The notes under the pieces are model-generated. The model did not search any database. It had not been told where the DNA came from and worked only from the letters and a program-made list of their open reading frames with translations. Below, piece by piece: positions 1-6,710 of a stretch of 15,891 nucleotides of DNA. The position numbers and the translations under genes were made by a program. Source of the DNA: Verrucomicrobiota bacterium (GTDB taxonomy: Bacteria; Verrucomicrobiota; Verrucomicrobiia; Limisphaerales; JAFMIX01); the NCBI GenBank assembly GCA_026397895.1, contig JAPLTZ010000378.1, positions 10,442-26,332 of the forward strand. The letters are read 5' to 3'. The first letter of the stretch is position 1, and the number at the start of each line of letters is the position of its first letter.

Positions 1-1457
1 ATTTTGCAGAACGGATGAATCCAGCGTTGCTCGTAGATGTCCTTGAACATGACGAAGCGCACGGGCCGGTCGGTCGCGGCGAGGAGCAGGACGGCATCCA
101 CCCACGAGACGTGGTTGCAGACGAACAGCGCGCCGCCCTTTTCGGGAATGTTGTCGCGGCCCACCGTGCGGATGCGGTAGAGCGAATGCGTGGCGCACCA
201 CAGCACGAAGCGCAGCAGCGCGTCCGGCAGCAGAAACATCGCGTAAATTCCGCCCGCGAGCGTGAGCGCACCGCCGATGAGAAAAATCTGGCCGGGCGAA
301 AGCTGGAGCTGTTGCGTGAACAGCCAGTGCACGGCGGACGCGAGGAAAACGCCGACGAACGAAAGCAGGTTCGCCGCCGCCAGCGTTTCGCCTTTGCGCT
401 CCTTGGCGGGGCGGTGTTGCAGCAACGCGCAGATCGGCACGATGAAGAAGCCGCCGGCAAAGCCGAGCAGCGCGAGCCGCACGAGCGCGGCGGTTTCCGA
501 CAGGCCCGGCACGCCGAGCGCCACGCACGCCGCCGCGAGGCCGAACGCGCCGAGCGGGACGAGGCCGTATTCAATCTTGCCGCCGGAGAGATAGCCCGCC
601 GCGAGGCTGCCCAACCCGATGCCGAGCGCGGGCGCGACGTTGAGCAGGCCGATGCGGGTCTCGCTGACGTGCAGCACGTCCGCGCCGAAAAAGAAGACGT
701 TCAGCAGCAGCAGCGCGCCGAAGAAGTTGAAGTAGGTGTTGCCGACGACGGCGAGCACGAGCGGGCGGTCGCCGCGCCAGGAGCGCATCGTGCGGAAGAT
801 TTCAGCGATGAAGTTGGCGCGGAACTGCTTGGTCGGATTCGCCGCCGGCACGCGCGTGATGCCGAGGCTGGTCGCCAGCCCGACGAACGCGAGCGCGACG
901 AGAATCGCGCCGGAAAGCCAGTGGCGGTCGCGAAAATGTTCCGCCATCAGCGCCGCCGCGACCGTGCCGAGGATGATGGCCATGAACGTGCCGAGTTCGA
1001 GGAGGCCGTTGCCCCAGGAAAGTTTTTTCTCCGGCAGCAGTTCCGGCAGCGAGCCGTATTTGGACGGCCCGAAGATCGCGCTGTGCAAGCCCATGAGGAA
1101 CACGCAGCCGAGGAGGATTTTCAGATTGCCGGAAAACAATCCCACGAACGCGATCACCATCACCGCCACCTCGAAGATTTTCACGCCGACGGTGACGGTG
1201 CGCTTGCTGAAGCGGTCGGCGAGGAATCCGCCGGTCATGGAGAACAGGATGAACGGCAGCGATAAAAGCGCGCCGACAAGCTCGCCAATCTTGTGCTTCT
1301 CGGCGAGCGAGACGTTGAGCGCGACGAGCATGAAGACGACGAGGTTTTTGAGGACGTTGTCGCTGAACGCGCCTTGGAATTGCGTCACGAACAGCGCCCA
1401 GAAGCCGCGAGAGGTTTCGAGTTTTGAGTTTCGGGTTTCGGGTTCAGCGGAGTTCAC
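1..1457 (-). CDS. MFS transporter / PlsC acyltransferase fusion (Aas/LplT-like), 5' part, runs off left edge
   Basis: The minus strand is open from about 1457 to base 1 and gives about 485 residues. Residues from about 18 to 420 are a chain of hydrophobic helices of MFS type, beginning FWALFVTQFQGAFSDNVLKN, like the lysophospholipid transporter LplT. After a linker comes the start of a glycerolipid acyltransferase domain, with the catalytic H-x4-D motif in NHVSWVD (His449, Asp454). In the family, the transporter flips lysophospholipid into the cytoplasm and the acyltransferase re-acylates it; many homologues carry a third acyl-ACP synthetase domain, which would lie beyond the window. The most likely start is GTG at 1457. 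No ATG is in frame nearby and no clear ribosome binding site is visible, so the start is uncertain. It reads away from the DUF2157 group, separated by a 285-base gap with hairpins, so it may be a separate transcript. The fusion call is firm; the exact substrate is inferred. Confidence 0.85.
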   Translation of the reverse strand, partial: MNSAEPETRNSKLETSRGFWALFVTQFQGAFSDNVLKNLVVFMLVALNVSLAEKHKIGELVGALLSLPFILFSMTGGFLADRFSKRTVTVGVKIFEVAVMVIAFVGLFSGNLKILLGCVFLMGLHSAIFGPSKYGSLPELLPEKKLSWGNGLLELGTFMAIILGTVAAALMAEHFRDRHWLSGAILVALAFVGLATSLGITRVPAANPTKQFRANFIAEIFRTMRSWRGDRPLVLAVVGNTYFNFFGALLLLNVFFFGADVLHVSETRIGLLNVAPALGIGLGSLAAGYLSGGKIEYGLVPLGAFGLAAACVALGVPGLSETAALVRLALLGFAGGFFIVPICALLQHRPAKERKGETLAAANLLSFVGVFLASAVHWLFTQQLQLSPGQIFLIGGALTLAGGIYAMFLLPDALLRFVLWCATHSLYRIRTVGRDNIPEKGGALFVCNHVSWVDAVLLLAATDRPVRFVMFKDIYEQRWIHPFCK

Positions 1458-1643
1458 GGCGTCACAGTAGCGGTTTGCACGGGAAGGTGGGAATTGAAAA
1501 ACTTTCGGGAAACATCGCCTGCGACGATGGGGGGAAACGGTCGGTTTTGGCCGGTTTCCGGCTGGGGACAGGCTGTTCCCTACTGTCACCAGTTCTGGGG
1601 ACTATGCGGAAAGGCGTTCCAAGGTAATCTATCACCAGTGTTT

Positions 1644-1664
1644 CGCACTTTGTTCTCAAGTGCG
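1644..1664. repeat. Perfect 7-bp stem-loop, left member of a tandem hairpin pair
   Basis: CGCACTT at 1644-1650 pairs perfectly with AAGTGCG at 1658-1664 around a 7-base loop. It sits 9 bases from the stronger hairpin at 1674-1700. It may be part of a transcription end region or a structured RNA; the sequence does not decide this. Confidence 0.5.
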
Positions 1665-1673
1665 CGTGTGTGG

Positions 1674-1700
1674 AAAAGCCGGACTGTTCGTCCGGCTTTT
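1674..1700. terminator. Strong 11-bp hairpin, probable (bidirectional) intrinsic terminator
   Basis: AAAAGCCGGAC (1674-1684) pairs perfectly with GTCCGGCTTTT (1690-1700) around the 5-base loop TGTTC. On the plus strand the stem is followed by CTTTTT, a good terminator tail. On the minus strand the stem itself ends in four T's. It lies 42 bases past the stop of the leftward GDYXXLXY gene, so its expected use is to end the leftward four-gene transcript. No plus-strand gene is visible upstream, so the better plus-strand tail is unexplained. Confidence 0.7.
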
Positions 1701-1742
1701 CTTTTTCCCCTGTCGAAAATGATTCCCCAACGGAAACCCGGC

Positions 1743-2285
1743 TCACTTCCCCGCCGCTTTCATGGCCTCGGCGTAGGGCTTGCCGTCCACGAAGACTTCC
1801 TTGATGGTCGCCCGGCCAGACTTGGGCACGGCGGCTTGCACGGTGAGCTTGCCGCGCGGATTGCCCGTGCCTTCGCGGACGTAGTAGCGCTCCAGTCCGT
1901 ATTCGACGCGGACGGAGTTGGTCGCGCCCCACCAGTAACGGCTCTTGCCCTGCACCAGAACCTGCGCGCCGTCCGGCGTGAACGACGCAGTGGCCGCCCG
2001 CGCGACTTCATAAAACCCGTTCGCCGCCGGCGCGAGCGCGACGTAAATGGTCGTCCCAACGTCCGGCACGTTGGGGCAGGCGGGTGAAAACAGTTTCAGC
2101 GGCACGTCGCTGATGGGGTAGCCGAGCGTGACGTAATCGCCGCGCAGCAAATCGCGCGGGTCCACGGGGCGCGTTTCCAACATGATGAGCTGGCCGACGC
2201 GGAGGGCGCGTTCCTGCGTGAACGTGGTGGCGAGCAACCAGACGCATTGCAGCGCGAGGACGAGGGCGAGGAGTTTCGGTTTCAT
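1743..2285 (-). CDS. GDYXXLXY-family membrane-anchored protein, last gene of the DUF2157 group
   Basis: A protein of 180 residues. An N-terminal hydrophobic segment (about residues 4-22) is a signal anchor or signal peptide. The family signature follows as RGDYVTLGY, with G49, D50, Y51, L54 and Y56. The rest is predicted to be beta-rich and outside the cytoplasm (inference). Length and layout fit the GDYXXLXY family, whose biochemical role is unknown and which is regularly encoded next to DUF2157 or related membrane proteins. Its ATG at 2285 overlaps the TGA of the upstream DUF2157 gene by four bases (ATGA), so the two are probably translationally coupled and may form a complex. Family membership is seen directly; any function would be a guess. 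Confidence 0.85.
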   Translation of the reverse strand: MKPKLLALVLALQCVWLLATTFTQERALRVGQLIMLETRPVDPRDLLRGDYVTLGYPISDVPLKLFSPACPNVPDVGTTIYVALAPAANGFYEVARAATASFTPDGAQVLVQGKSRYWWGATNSVRVEYGLERYYVREGTGNPRGKLTVQAAVPKSGRATIKEVFVDGKPYAEAMKAAGK

Positions 2286-3467
2286 TGGGCGCTCCTTTCA
2301 GCGGCGGGGGTTTTGATCTGAGCCATCAGCCGGCGGCGTTTCTTTTCCAGATAGATGCCGAACACGATGAGGAAGACGCCGGAAATCAGGAACATCAGCC
2401 CGGTGCGCGCCATCGAGCCGATGAGCCGGATGTAGGCGGTGACGATGTCCAGCGCGATGAACGCGATGCCGAGATTGACCATGAACGGCGCGCGTTCCTG
2501 GATGCCCACCTGGATTTGCAGCAGGCAGAACACGAACAGCCCGAGGATGGCGATCCAGAAATAACCAAAATCCTGCCAACCGTGAATCCAGTTCTGTTCC
2601 GGCGCGAGATACATTTGCCCCGCGAGCAACATCACGGCGCCCGCCAGCGTCAGCACCCACGTCCAGCGCCATTGCCGTGTCAGGTTCTTGAGGGTGGAAA
2701 CACCGAACGCGCAGCCGGCGACCGCCAGAGCAGCCATCGCAGGGAAAATCCACGCAGCGATGACCGGCTGGCTGCCGTAACGATGGCCGAACACACCCCA
2801 CGTCAGCGGATATGCGAAGAACAGAAACGTCAGCAAACCGAGCTGCTCCGTCGGCTCGGAAAATTCCGCGTAGCGCGTCCGGCGCAATGCGTAGCCGCCG
2901 CCGAGGTAAGTCAATCCCAACAGCGCGTAGAGCAGAATTTGGTTTTCATCATTGCCGAAAAAGAGGCAACTGCCGCGCTCGTTGATTTCCAGACCGAACC
3001 ACAGGCCGAACGCCAGCAGCGCGAGGATGTGCAGCGCCTTCGACCGCAAAATCCACGGCAGCGCCGCGATGCCCGCCCACCACAGCAGGATGGCGTTGGG
3101 CGGACGCGAGACGAGGTTGTAAATCTGGCCGAGCAGCGCGATGTTGCCGAGGAACAGCCCCGCGCCGACGCAGTGCAACGCCTCGCCGGTCTTGCGGTAA
3201 TCGCCGCGCACTTCGCGCAGCCACCAGCCCGCGCCGTGCGCGCCGAGCATGAGCGCGACGCCGGTGGCGATTTTCACGCCGCGCGGGATTTCGTTCCAGT
3301 TTGCGGAGATGAGCAGGATGATGCCTGCCGCGACCAGCACCGCGCCGATCATGGAGAGGATGGCGAGGAACTTGCCGCCCTCCTCCTTCAGGCCGAAGTG
3401 GGCGATGATGCGCTGCCGCTGCTCGTCGGTGACGAGGCCGGCCTTTTTGGATGTCGGTGTATTTCAT
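2282..3467 (-). pseudogene. DUF2157 polytopic membrane protein with apparent 1-base frameshift at codon 8
   Basis: The long open part (ATG 3352 to 2282, 356 residues) is a multi-spanning membrane protein of about 8-10 helices. It begins inside a hydrophobic helix (MIGAVLVAAGIILLISANW), so that ATG is too far downstream for the family. Reading upstream in the same frame gives KKAGLVTDEQRQRIIAHFGL, typical of a DUF2157 N-terminus, but this runs into TGA with no start codon. In the next frame an ATG at 3467 begins MKYTDIQK. Removing one A from the A5 tract (plus-strand T5 at 3444-3448) joins them as MKYTDIQKAGLVTDEQ, continuous with the rest and giving about 394 residues. The gene therefore carries one extra base: a real lesion, a phase-variable tract or a sequencing error. 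It couples by ATGA to the GDYXXLXY gene and lies 14 bases after the small membrane protein gene. Confidence 0.8.
3444..3448 (-). other. A5 homopolymer (T5 on plus strand) where the DUF2157 frame breaks
   Basis: Five A's on the coding strand follow codon 7. Four A's would join the start at 3467 to the long downstream frame with a sensible family N-terminus. This is the exact site of the inferred one-base insertion. Confidence 0.75.
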
Positions 3468-3481
3468 GGAGAGTTTCCGTT

Positions 3482-3889
3482 TTAACGTGTGTTTGTGTCC
3501 TTTGAGTTGCCCGCCTTGTCATCTGCAGGCTTGATTATCAGGGCGGTAATGCCGCAAACCACCACCATCGGCACAAGGGTGACCGCAAAAACAATCCAGA
3601 TTGGAAACATATGAACGACATCCCGATGGACGCGGTTGGCGATGAAAAATCCCCCGGTGAGCAGCAATTGAATCAGCAGCGGCAGGCCGAAAGCTTTCAT
3701 TTGGCTCGCCCCGCACCGACGCACGCAATACGTGATACAGCCAGCAACCACGAGCATGGCCGGCAGTAAAAACTGACCGGCGGCTTCGGCCAAAGGTTGA
3801 TCCGAAAACTCGCTGACGGCGGCCAACCGCGTGCTGAACCACCATCCCAATATTCCCAAGATGAGCAATGGCCTGATGATGTTTTTCAT
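3482..3889 (-). CDS. Small hypothetical membrane protein, about four helices
   Basis: A protein of 135 residues starting MKNIIRPLLILGILGWWF. Hydrophobic segments lie at about residues 4-20, 42-60, 68-88 and 96-121, so it is an integral membrane protein. It ends in a short charged tail (KPADDKAGNSKD). I do not recognise a family. The frame stays open upstream for another 156 codons, but that part overlaps the lipoprotein gene and has poor composition; the ATG at 3889, with AAAGG seven bases before it, is the better start. It lies 29 bases after the lipoprotein gene and 14 bases before the DUF2157 gene, so it is probably co-transcribed with both. The gene is likely real; the function is unknown. 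Confidence 0.75.
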   Translation of the reverse strand: MKNIIRPLLILGILGWWFSTRLAAVSEFSDQPLAEAAGQFLLPAMLVVAGCITYCVRRCGASQMKAFGLPLLIQLLLTGGFFIANRVHRDVVHMFPIWIVFAVTLVPMVVVCGITALIIKPADDKAGNSKDTNTR

Positions 3890-3918
3890 GGTTTGCCTTT
3901 CGTTGCGTTGGGTGGTGC

Positions 3919-4299
3919 TCAATACCCGTGGTGGCAATAGCAGATCACGCGGTCGCCGTTCAACTGGACGATGTAGTCGCGGATCTCCGCGCCGCGCACG
4001 AACCAGACGGAGCCGTGGTTGGTGGAAAACGTGCGGCGAAAATATCTGTCCGCAGTGCCGTCGGGCGCGCGGGTCGGCCGGCCAGCCGGCGCGGCGATCT
4101 GCCAGTCGTTGGTCGGGTGCTTGTCCAGCGCCATCGCCTCGCAGGCCTTGCCGACGGCCATGTCCTCCGTCAGGAACGGCGGCGCGGACGGCAGCGCGAA
4201 CTGATGCTGCGGTTCGTCGGGAACGCCGATGCTGCATCCAGCCAACGCCAGCGCCAGCAGAACGAAATATCCGCACTCGCGAAAATGGTTGTAGCTCAT
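3919..4299 (-). CDS. Small putative lipoprotein, first gene of the leftward group
   Basis: A protein of 126 residues with a type II signal peptide: MSYNHFRECG, a hydrophobic stretch YFVLLALA, then the lipobox LAGC with the acylated Cys at position 22 and Ser at +2. The mature part is polar. It contains GSVWFVRGAEIRDYIVQLNG and ends with CYCHHGY, a Cys/His-rich tail that could bind metal or form a disulfide (speculative). I recognise no family. The frame is open upstream to 4452, but the ATG at 4299 has the best ribosome binding site in the window (GAAAGGAAAC directly before it) and places the signal peptide correctly. It is transcribed divergently from the LysR gene and leads the group that continues into DUF2157 and GDYXXLXY. 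Confidence 0.78.
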   Translation of the reverse strand: MSYNHFRECGYFVLLALALAGCSIGVPDEPQHQFALPSAPPFLTEDMAVGKACEAMALDKHPTNDWQIAAPAGRPTRAPDGTADRYFRRTFSTNHGSVWFVRGAEIRDYIVQLNGDRVICYCHHGY

Positions 4300-4444
4300 G
4301 TTTCCTTTCGGCAGTTGACCTTTTGTGAACCGGTTCCACCAAAGAATCAATCCGCAATTTGTCTTTCTGCCGGAGAGATTATCCGTTCTTGCTGCGAAGG
4401 TGTTAATTGATAAAAGTTCCGCCAGCATCGCCTGAATCAATGCC
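4300..4444. promoter_or_regulatory. Divergent intergenic region between lipoprotein and LysR gene
   Basis: These 145 bases lie between oppositely reading genes, the usual place for the shared control region of a LysR-type regulator and its target. They are more AT-rich than the surroundings. ATCAAT occurs at 4346-4351 and 4436-4441, and its inverse ATTGAT at 4406-4411. No hexamer pair is good enough to name as a promoter. That the leftward genes are the regulator's target is inferred from arrangement only. Confidence 0.45.
4327..4336. promoter_or_regulatory. Perfect 10-bp palindrome GAACCGGTTC, possible operator
   Basis: GAACCGGTTC is its own reverse complement and lies 28-37 bases upstream of the lipoprotein ATG at 4299, where a binding site could act on the leftward genes. 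It is not a typical LysR T-N11-A box, so another regulator is possible. A perfect 10-mer palindrome can occur by chance. Confidence 0.35.
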
Positions 4445-5286
4445 ATGAACATCCATCACCTCGAACTGTTTTATTACGTCGCCAAGCACGGCGGCATCAT
4501 GCCGGCGGTGCGGAACATCCCCTACGGCATCCAGCAGCCGGCGGTGAGCGCGCAGGTGGCGGAGCTGGAGGAGTTCCTCGGCGTGACGCTGTTTCAGCGG
4601 CGGCCGTTCGCGCTGACGCCGGCGGGCGAGAAGCTCTACGCCTTCGCCGCGCCGTTCTTCGCGGGGCTGGACAAGGTGGCGGCGGAATTGCAGGGCGGCC
4701 AGGCGCGGCACATCCGCATCGGCGCGTCCACCATCGTGCTGCGCGACCATGTCCCCGGCCTGCTGCGCGGCGTGCGGAGGAAATTTCCCGCGCTGAAGGT
4801 CTCGCTGCGGGAGGGTTTCCCGGCGCATTTGCAGGAGTTGCTGGAACGGGATGAAATTGACCTCGCCATCACGATCATCGGAAACTGCTGGTGCTACCGC
4901 CGGTATTGCTGGTGGAGAAAAACAGCCCCCTGAAGTCGGCGGCGGAATTGTGGCGGCGCGACAAGATCGCGGAATCGCTCATCTGCCTGCCGCCGAGCGA
5001 AGCGCTCTCGCGGAATTTCCTGCAACAGCTCGGCAAGCTGGGCGTGGAGTGGTTTCCGGGCATCGAGGCCAGCTCGACGGACTTGATTGAGACGTATGTG
5101 GCGAACGGATTGGGCATCGGCCTCTCGGTGGCGATTCCGAAAAAGCCCTTCCCGGCCAGCGTGCGGGCGTTGCCGCTGCCGGGCTTCGCGCCCATCGTGA
5201 TCGGCGCGCTGTGGCGCGGGCGGGCGACGCCGTTGCTGGAGGCGTTCCTGGAGGAAACGAAGCTGCGGGCGCGGGAATTGAGCTAG
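4445..5286 (+). pseudogene. LysR-family transcriptional regulator, frame broken in the effector domain
   Basis: Starting at ATG 4445, the first frame encodes an N-terminal winged helix-turn-helix: MNIHHLELFYYVAKHGGIM, then QQPAVSAQVAELEEFLGVTLFQRR (residues about 2-62). The start of the substrate-binding domain follows, up to EIDLAITIIG. After about 4880 this frame turns to nonsense and stops at 4933. A frame shifted relative to it carries on with KLLVLPPVLLVEKNSPLKSA through DLIETYVANGLGIGLSVAIP to TAG at 5286. Together the parts make about 280 residues, slightly short for a LysR protein of about 290-300. The join lacks roughly 8-10 residues expected between the strand DLAITII and LPPVLLVEK. 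A deletion of 3n+1 bases, around 25-28, would explain both the shift and the loss. DNA binding may persist; the full regulator is probably inactive unless the sequence is wrong. Confidence 0.8.
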
Positions 5287-5315
5287 TCGCCCGCGAAATT
5301 GTCGCAACGGTGGTG

Positions 5316-5996
5316 ATGAGCTTGGCGGCCTGGCTGGCAACCGGTTGTGATATCGGCCCGGACAAACCCGCCTCCAAACCCGTGCACCGGCCCAAAGTGG
5401 CGAAGCGCGCCCCGACGACGGCAACGCCCAAATCATCGAAGCACTTGAAGCTGCCGAAGGAAGCCGTGCCCGGAACGGCGGAGTATCTGGACGAAAAAAA
5501 CGGTTTCCGTGACGTGACGTTCGGTCAGTCCGATGCGGATTTCAGCAATCTGATTTTCAAGGAAAAGGACGAGAAGCAGCAGTTGGCCACCTACACCCGC
5601 ACCGGGGATGTGTTGAGTCTGGAGACCGTCCCGCTGGAAACGATCGAATACACCTTCTTCAAAGGCCAACTGTCGCAAATCATGCTCAAATGGCAGGTTC
5701 AACATCAGGAAAGCGTGCTCGCCATTCCGCCAAGCACGGAAATGGCCGTCACCCTTTCCACCATTTATGCGCGGCCCAAGCGCCGCGCCGCCCAGAAAGA
5801 TTGCACCAAATATTCCTGGGCCGGCAAGAAAGTGGAAATCATGATGCATGAATTCCGCATGCCCGGCGTGGCCGCCCCCGCCAAAACCGGCTGGACCATC
5901 CCCCCCACCACGAGCGGGCAGATGATCATCCAGAGCATTCCGCTGCGGCACGAGTTGGAATCGTTTCTCGCCAGCCAGGCTCACGGCGGGCTGTAG
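5316..5996 (+). CDS. Putative lipoprotein of unknown function
   Basis: About 226 residues from the ATG at 5316. A short hydrophobic leader ends in a lipobox-like LATGC (Cys11). A Lys/Pro/Thr-rich linker follows (to about residue 45), then a globular part containing GFRDVTFGQSDADFSNLIF and LETIEYTFFKGQLSQIMLKW. The pattern GFRDVxFG followed by a hydrophobic FxKGxL strand suggests a small alpha/beta domain, but I cannot name a family. The leader is odd: ten residues with no positive charge. The frame is open upstream to GTG 5211 inside the LysR gene, with other possible starts at GTG 5310 and 5313. No ribosome binding site decides between them. It lies directly after the LysR gene on the same strand and may be read through from it. 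Confidence 0.6.
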   Translation: MSLAAWLATGCDIGPDKPASKPVHRPKVAKRAPTTATPKSSKHLKLPKEAVPGTAEYLDEKNGFRDVTFGQSDADFSNLIFKEKDEKQQLATYTRTGDVLSLETVPLETIEYTFFKGQLSQIMLKWQVQHQESVLAIPPSTEMAVTLSTIYARPKRRAAQKDCTKYSWAGKKVEIMMHEFRMPGVAAPAKTGWTIPPTTSGQMIIQSIPLRHELESFLASQAHGGL

Positions 5997-6179
5997 TCGG
6001 TTGCCGGAAAAAGATTTGCGGTGACAACCCGCCATTCCCGGCTTGCGCCATCAGATATTCGGCTTACTGTGCCTTCCGAAGGAACCGGTGACCGCTTCGC
6101 GCAGGCGATTGTGGCAAAAGAACTGCTTCCTTGCTGTGGGGGTTTTGTTTCAGGACGGATAGTTTAAATAATAGGCAGT
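5997..6179 (+). promoter_or_regulatory. Gap upstream of the pilus locus, probable operon promoter region
   Basis: These 183 bases carry no gene. The first part has small nested inverted repeats (GCCGG/CCGGC around GCGG/CCGC, 6003-6048), too weak to call a terminator. The last 40 bases turn AT-rich, with TTTTGTTT at 6143-6150 and TTTAAATAAT at 6163-6172. If the latter is a -10, the transcript would start very close to the ATG at 6180. No better promoter was found by eye. Confidence 0.35.
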
Positions 6180-6710
6180 ATGTGCATCAACAATGAGTCG
6201 GAAAAGACAACGGCACGCCGCCGAGAGGCCTTCACCTTGGTCGAGGTGGTGGTGGCCTTGGCCATCTCGGTGATGTTGTTTTCGGGAATCATTGTGGCCT
6301 ACACCCAAACCTGCCGCCGGGCTGAATGGTCTGGTTATTCGCTCGCTGCGCAGGCTTTGGCGATACAGCAATTGGAGCAGGCACGGGCAGCCAAATGGGA
6401 CCGATCCATCAACGAGCTTGCCTCCCTCACAAATCTGACCTCATGGGTCTGGGACGGCACCAACGGCAGCGGTTATTCGGTATCGGTTCTGGACCTTCCG
6501 CTCGCCGGCACCAACAACGTCGTGTATGCGACCAATCGAATCACCGTCAAAATGATTTCCGTGAACAACTCCACCGTTCCTCCGGTGAAGGTTCAGATGG
6601 TGCGGGTGGACACAGTATGGCGGTGGGTGAGCGATAAAACTCCCAAGCTTTTCACCAATACCGTAGCCACTTATTTGGCACCGGACAATCTCAGCGCGGA
6701 TCTGTTATGA
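6180..6710 (+). CDS. Minor prepilin, PilV/GspI-like
   Basis: A protein of 176 residues. A basic 17-residue leader ending RRREA precedes the class III prepilin motif FTLVEVVVAL: Phe at +1 and the conserved Glu at +5 (residue 22), then a hydrophobic helix to about residue 42. Prepilin peptidase would cut after Ala17, so position -1 is Ala, not the usual Gly. The mature domain is rich in Asn, Thr and Val. Size, helix pattern (QALAIQQLEQARAAKWD after the helix) and position as first of three pilin-like genes fit PilV/GspI, a tip-complex pseudopilin. ATG 6180 has only a weak AGG before it. AT-rich sequence just upstream (GTTTAAATAATAG, 6162-6174) may hold the -10 of the operon promoter. Its TGA overlaps the next ATG. 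Confidence 0.85.
   Translation: MCINNESEKTTARRREAFTLVEVVVALAISVMLFSGIIVAYTQTCRRAEWSGYSLAAQALAIQQLEQARAAKWDRSINELASLTNLTSWVWDGTNGSGYSVSVLDLPLAGTNNVVYATNRITVKMISVNNSTVPPVKVQMVRVDTVWRWVSDKTPKLFTNTVATYLAPDNLSADLL

Larger units (their letters stand above)
1458..1742. other. Intergenic gap with two stem-loops and a possible dispersed repeat
   Basis: These 285 bases separate the GDYXXLXY gene from the acyltransferase fusion. Frames open across parts of it on both strands, but their translations look like no protein and overlap the neighbouring gene. It holds two consecutive hairpins (1644-1664 and 1674-1700). It also holds a stretch at about 1559-1600 with an imperfect inverted motif (ggggaca, gg, ctgttccc), which resembles a short dispersed repeat. 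No convincing promoter hexamers were found, although a promoter for the acyltransferase gene would be expected here. Confidence 0.6.

Noticed and set aside
15..1265. Long plus-strand open frame (416 codons), rich in Arg, Glu and Ala
   Set aside because: It is antisense to the transporter-acyltransferase gene, whose minus-strand translation shows clear membrane helices and the NHVSWVD motif. The plus-strand product is low-complexity charged sequence typical of an antisense GC-rich frame.
1462..2087. Open frames on both strands across the 1458-1742 gap
   Set aside because: They overlap the GDYXXLXY gene in other frames, read through the hairpins and resemble no protein family.
2285..3505. Plus-strand open frame of 406 codons
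   Set aside because: It is antisense to the DUF2157 gene, is charged and repetitive, and has no recognisable domain.
6003..6048. Nested inverted repeat considered as a terminator for the gene ending at 5996
   Set aside because: Stems are only 4-5 bp, and no T tract follows.
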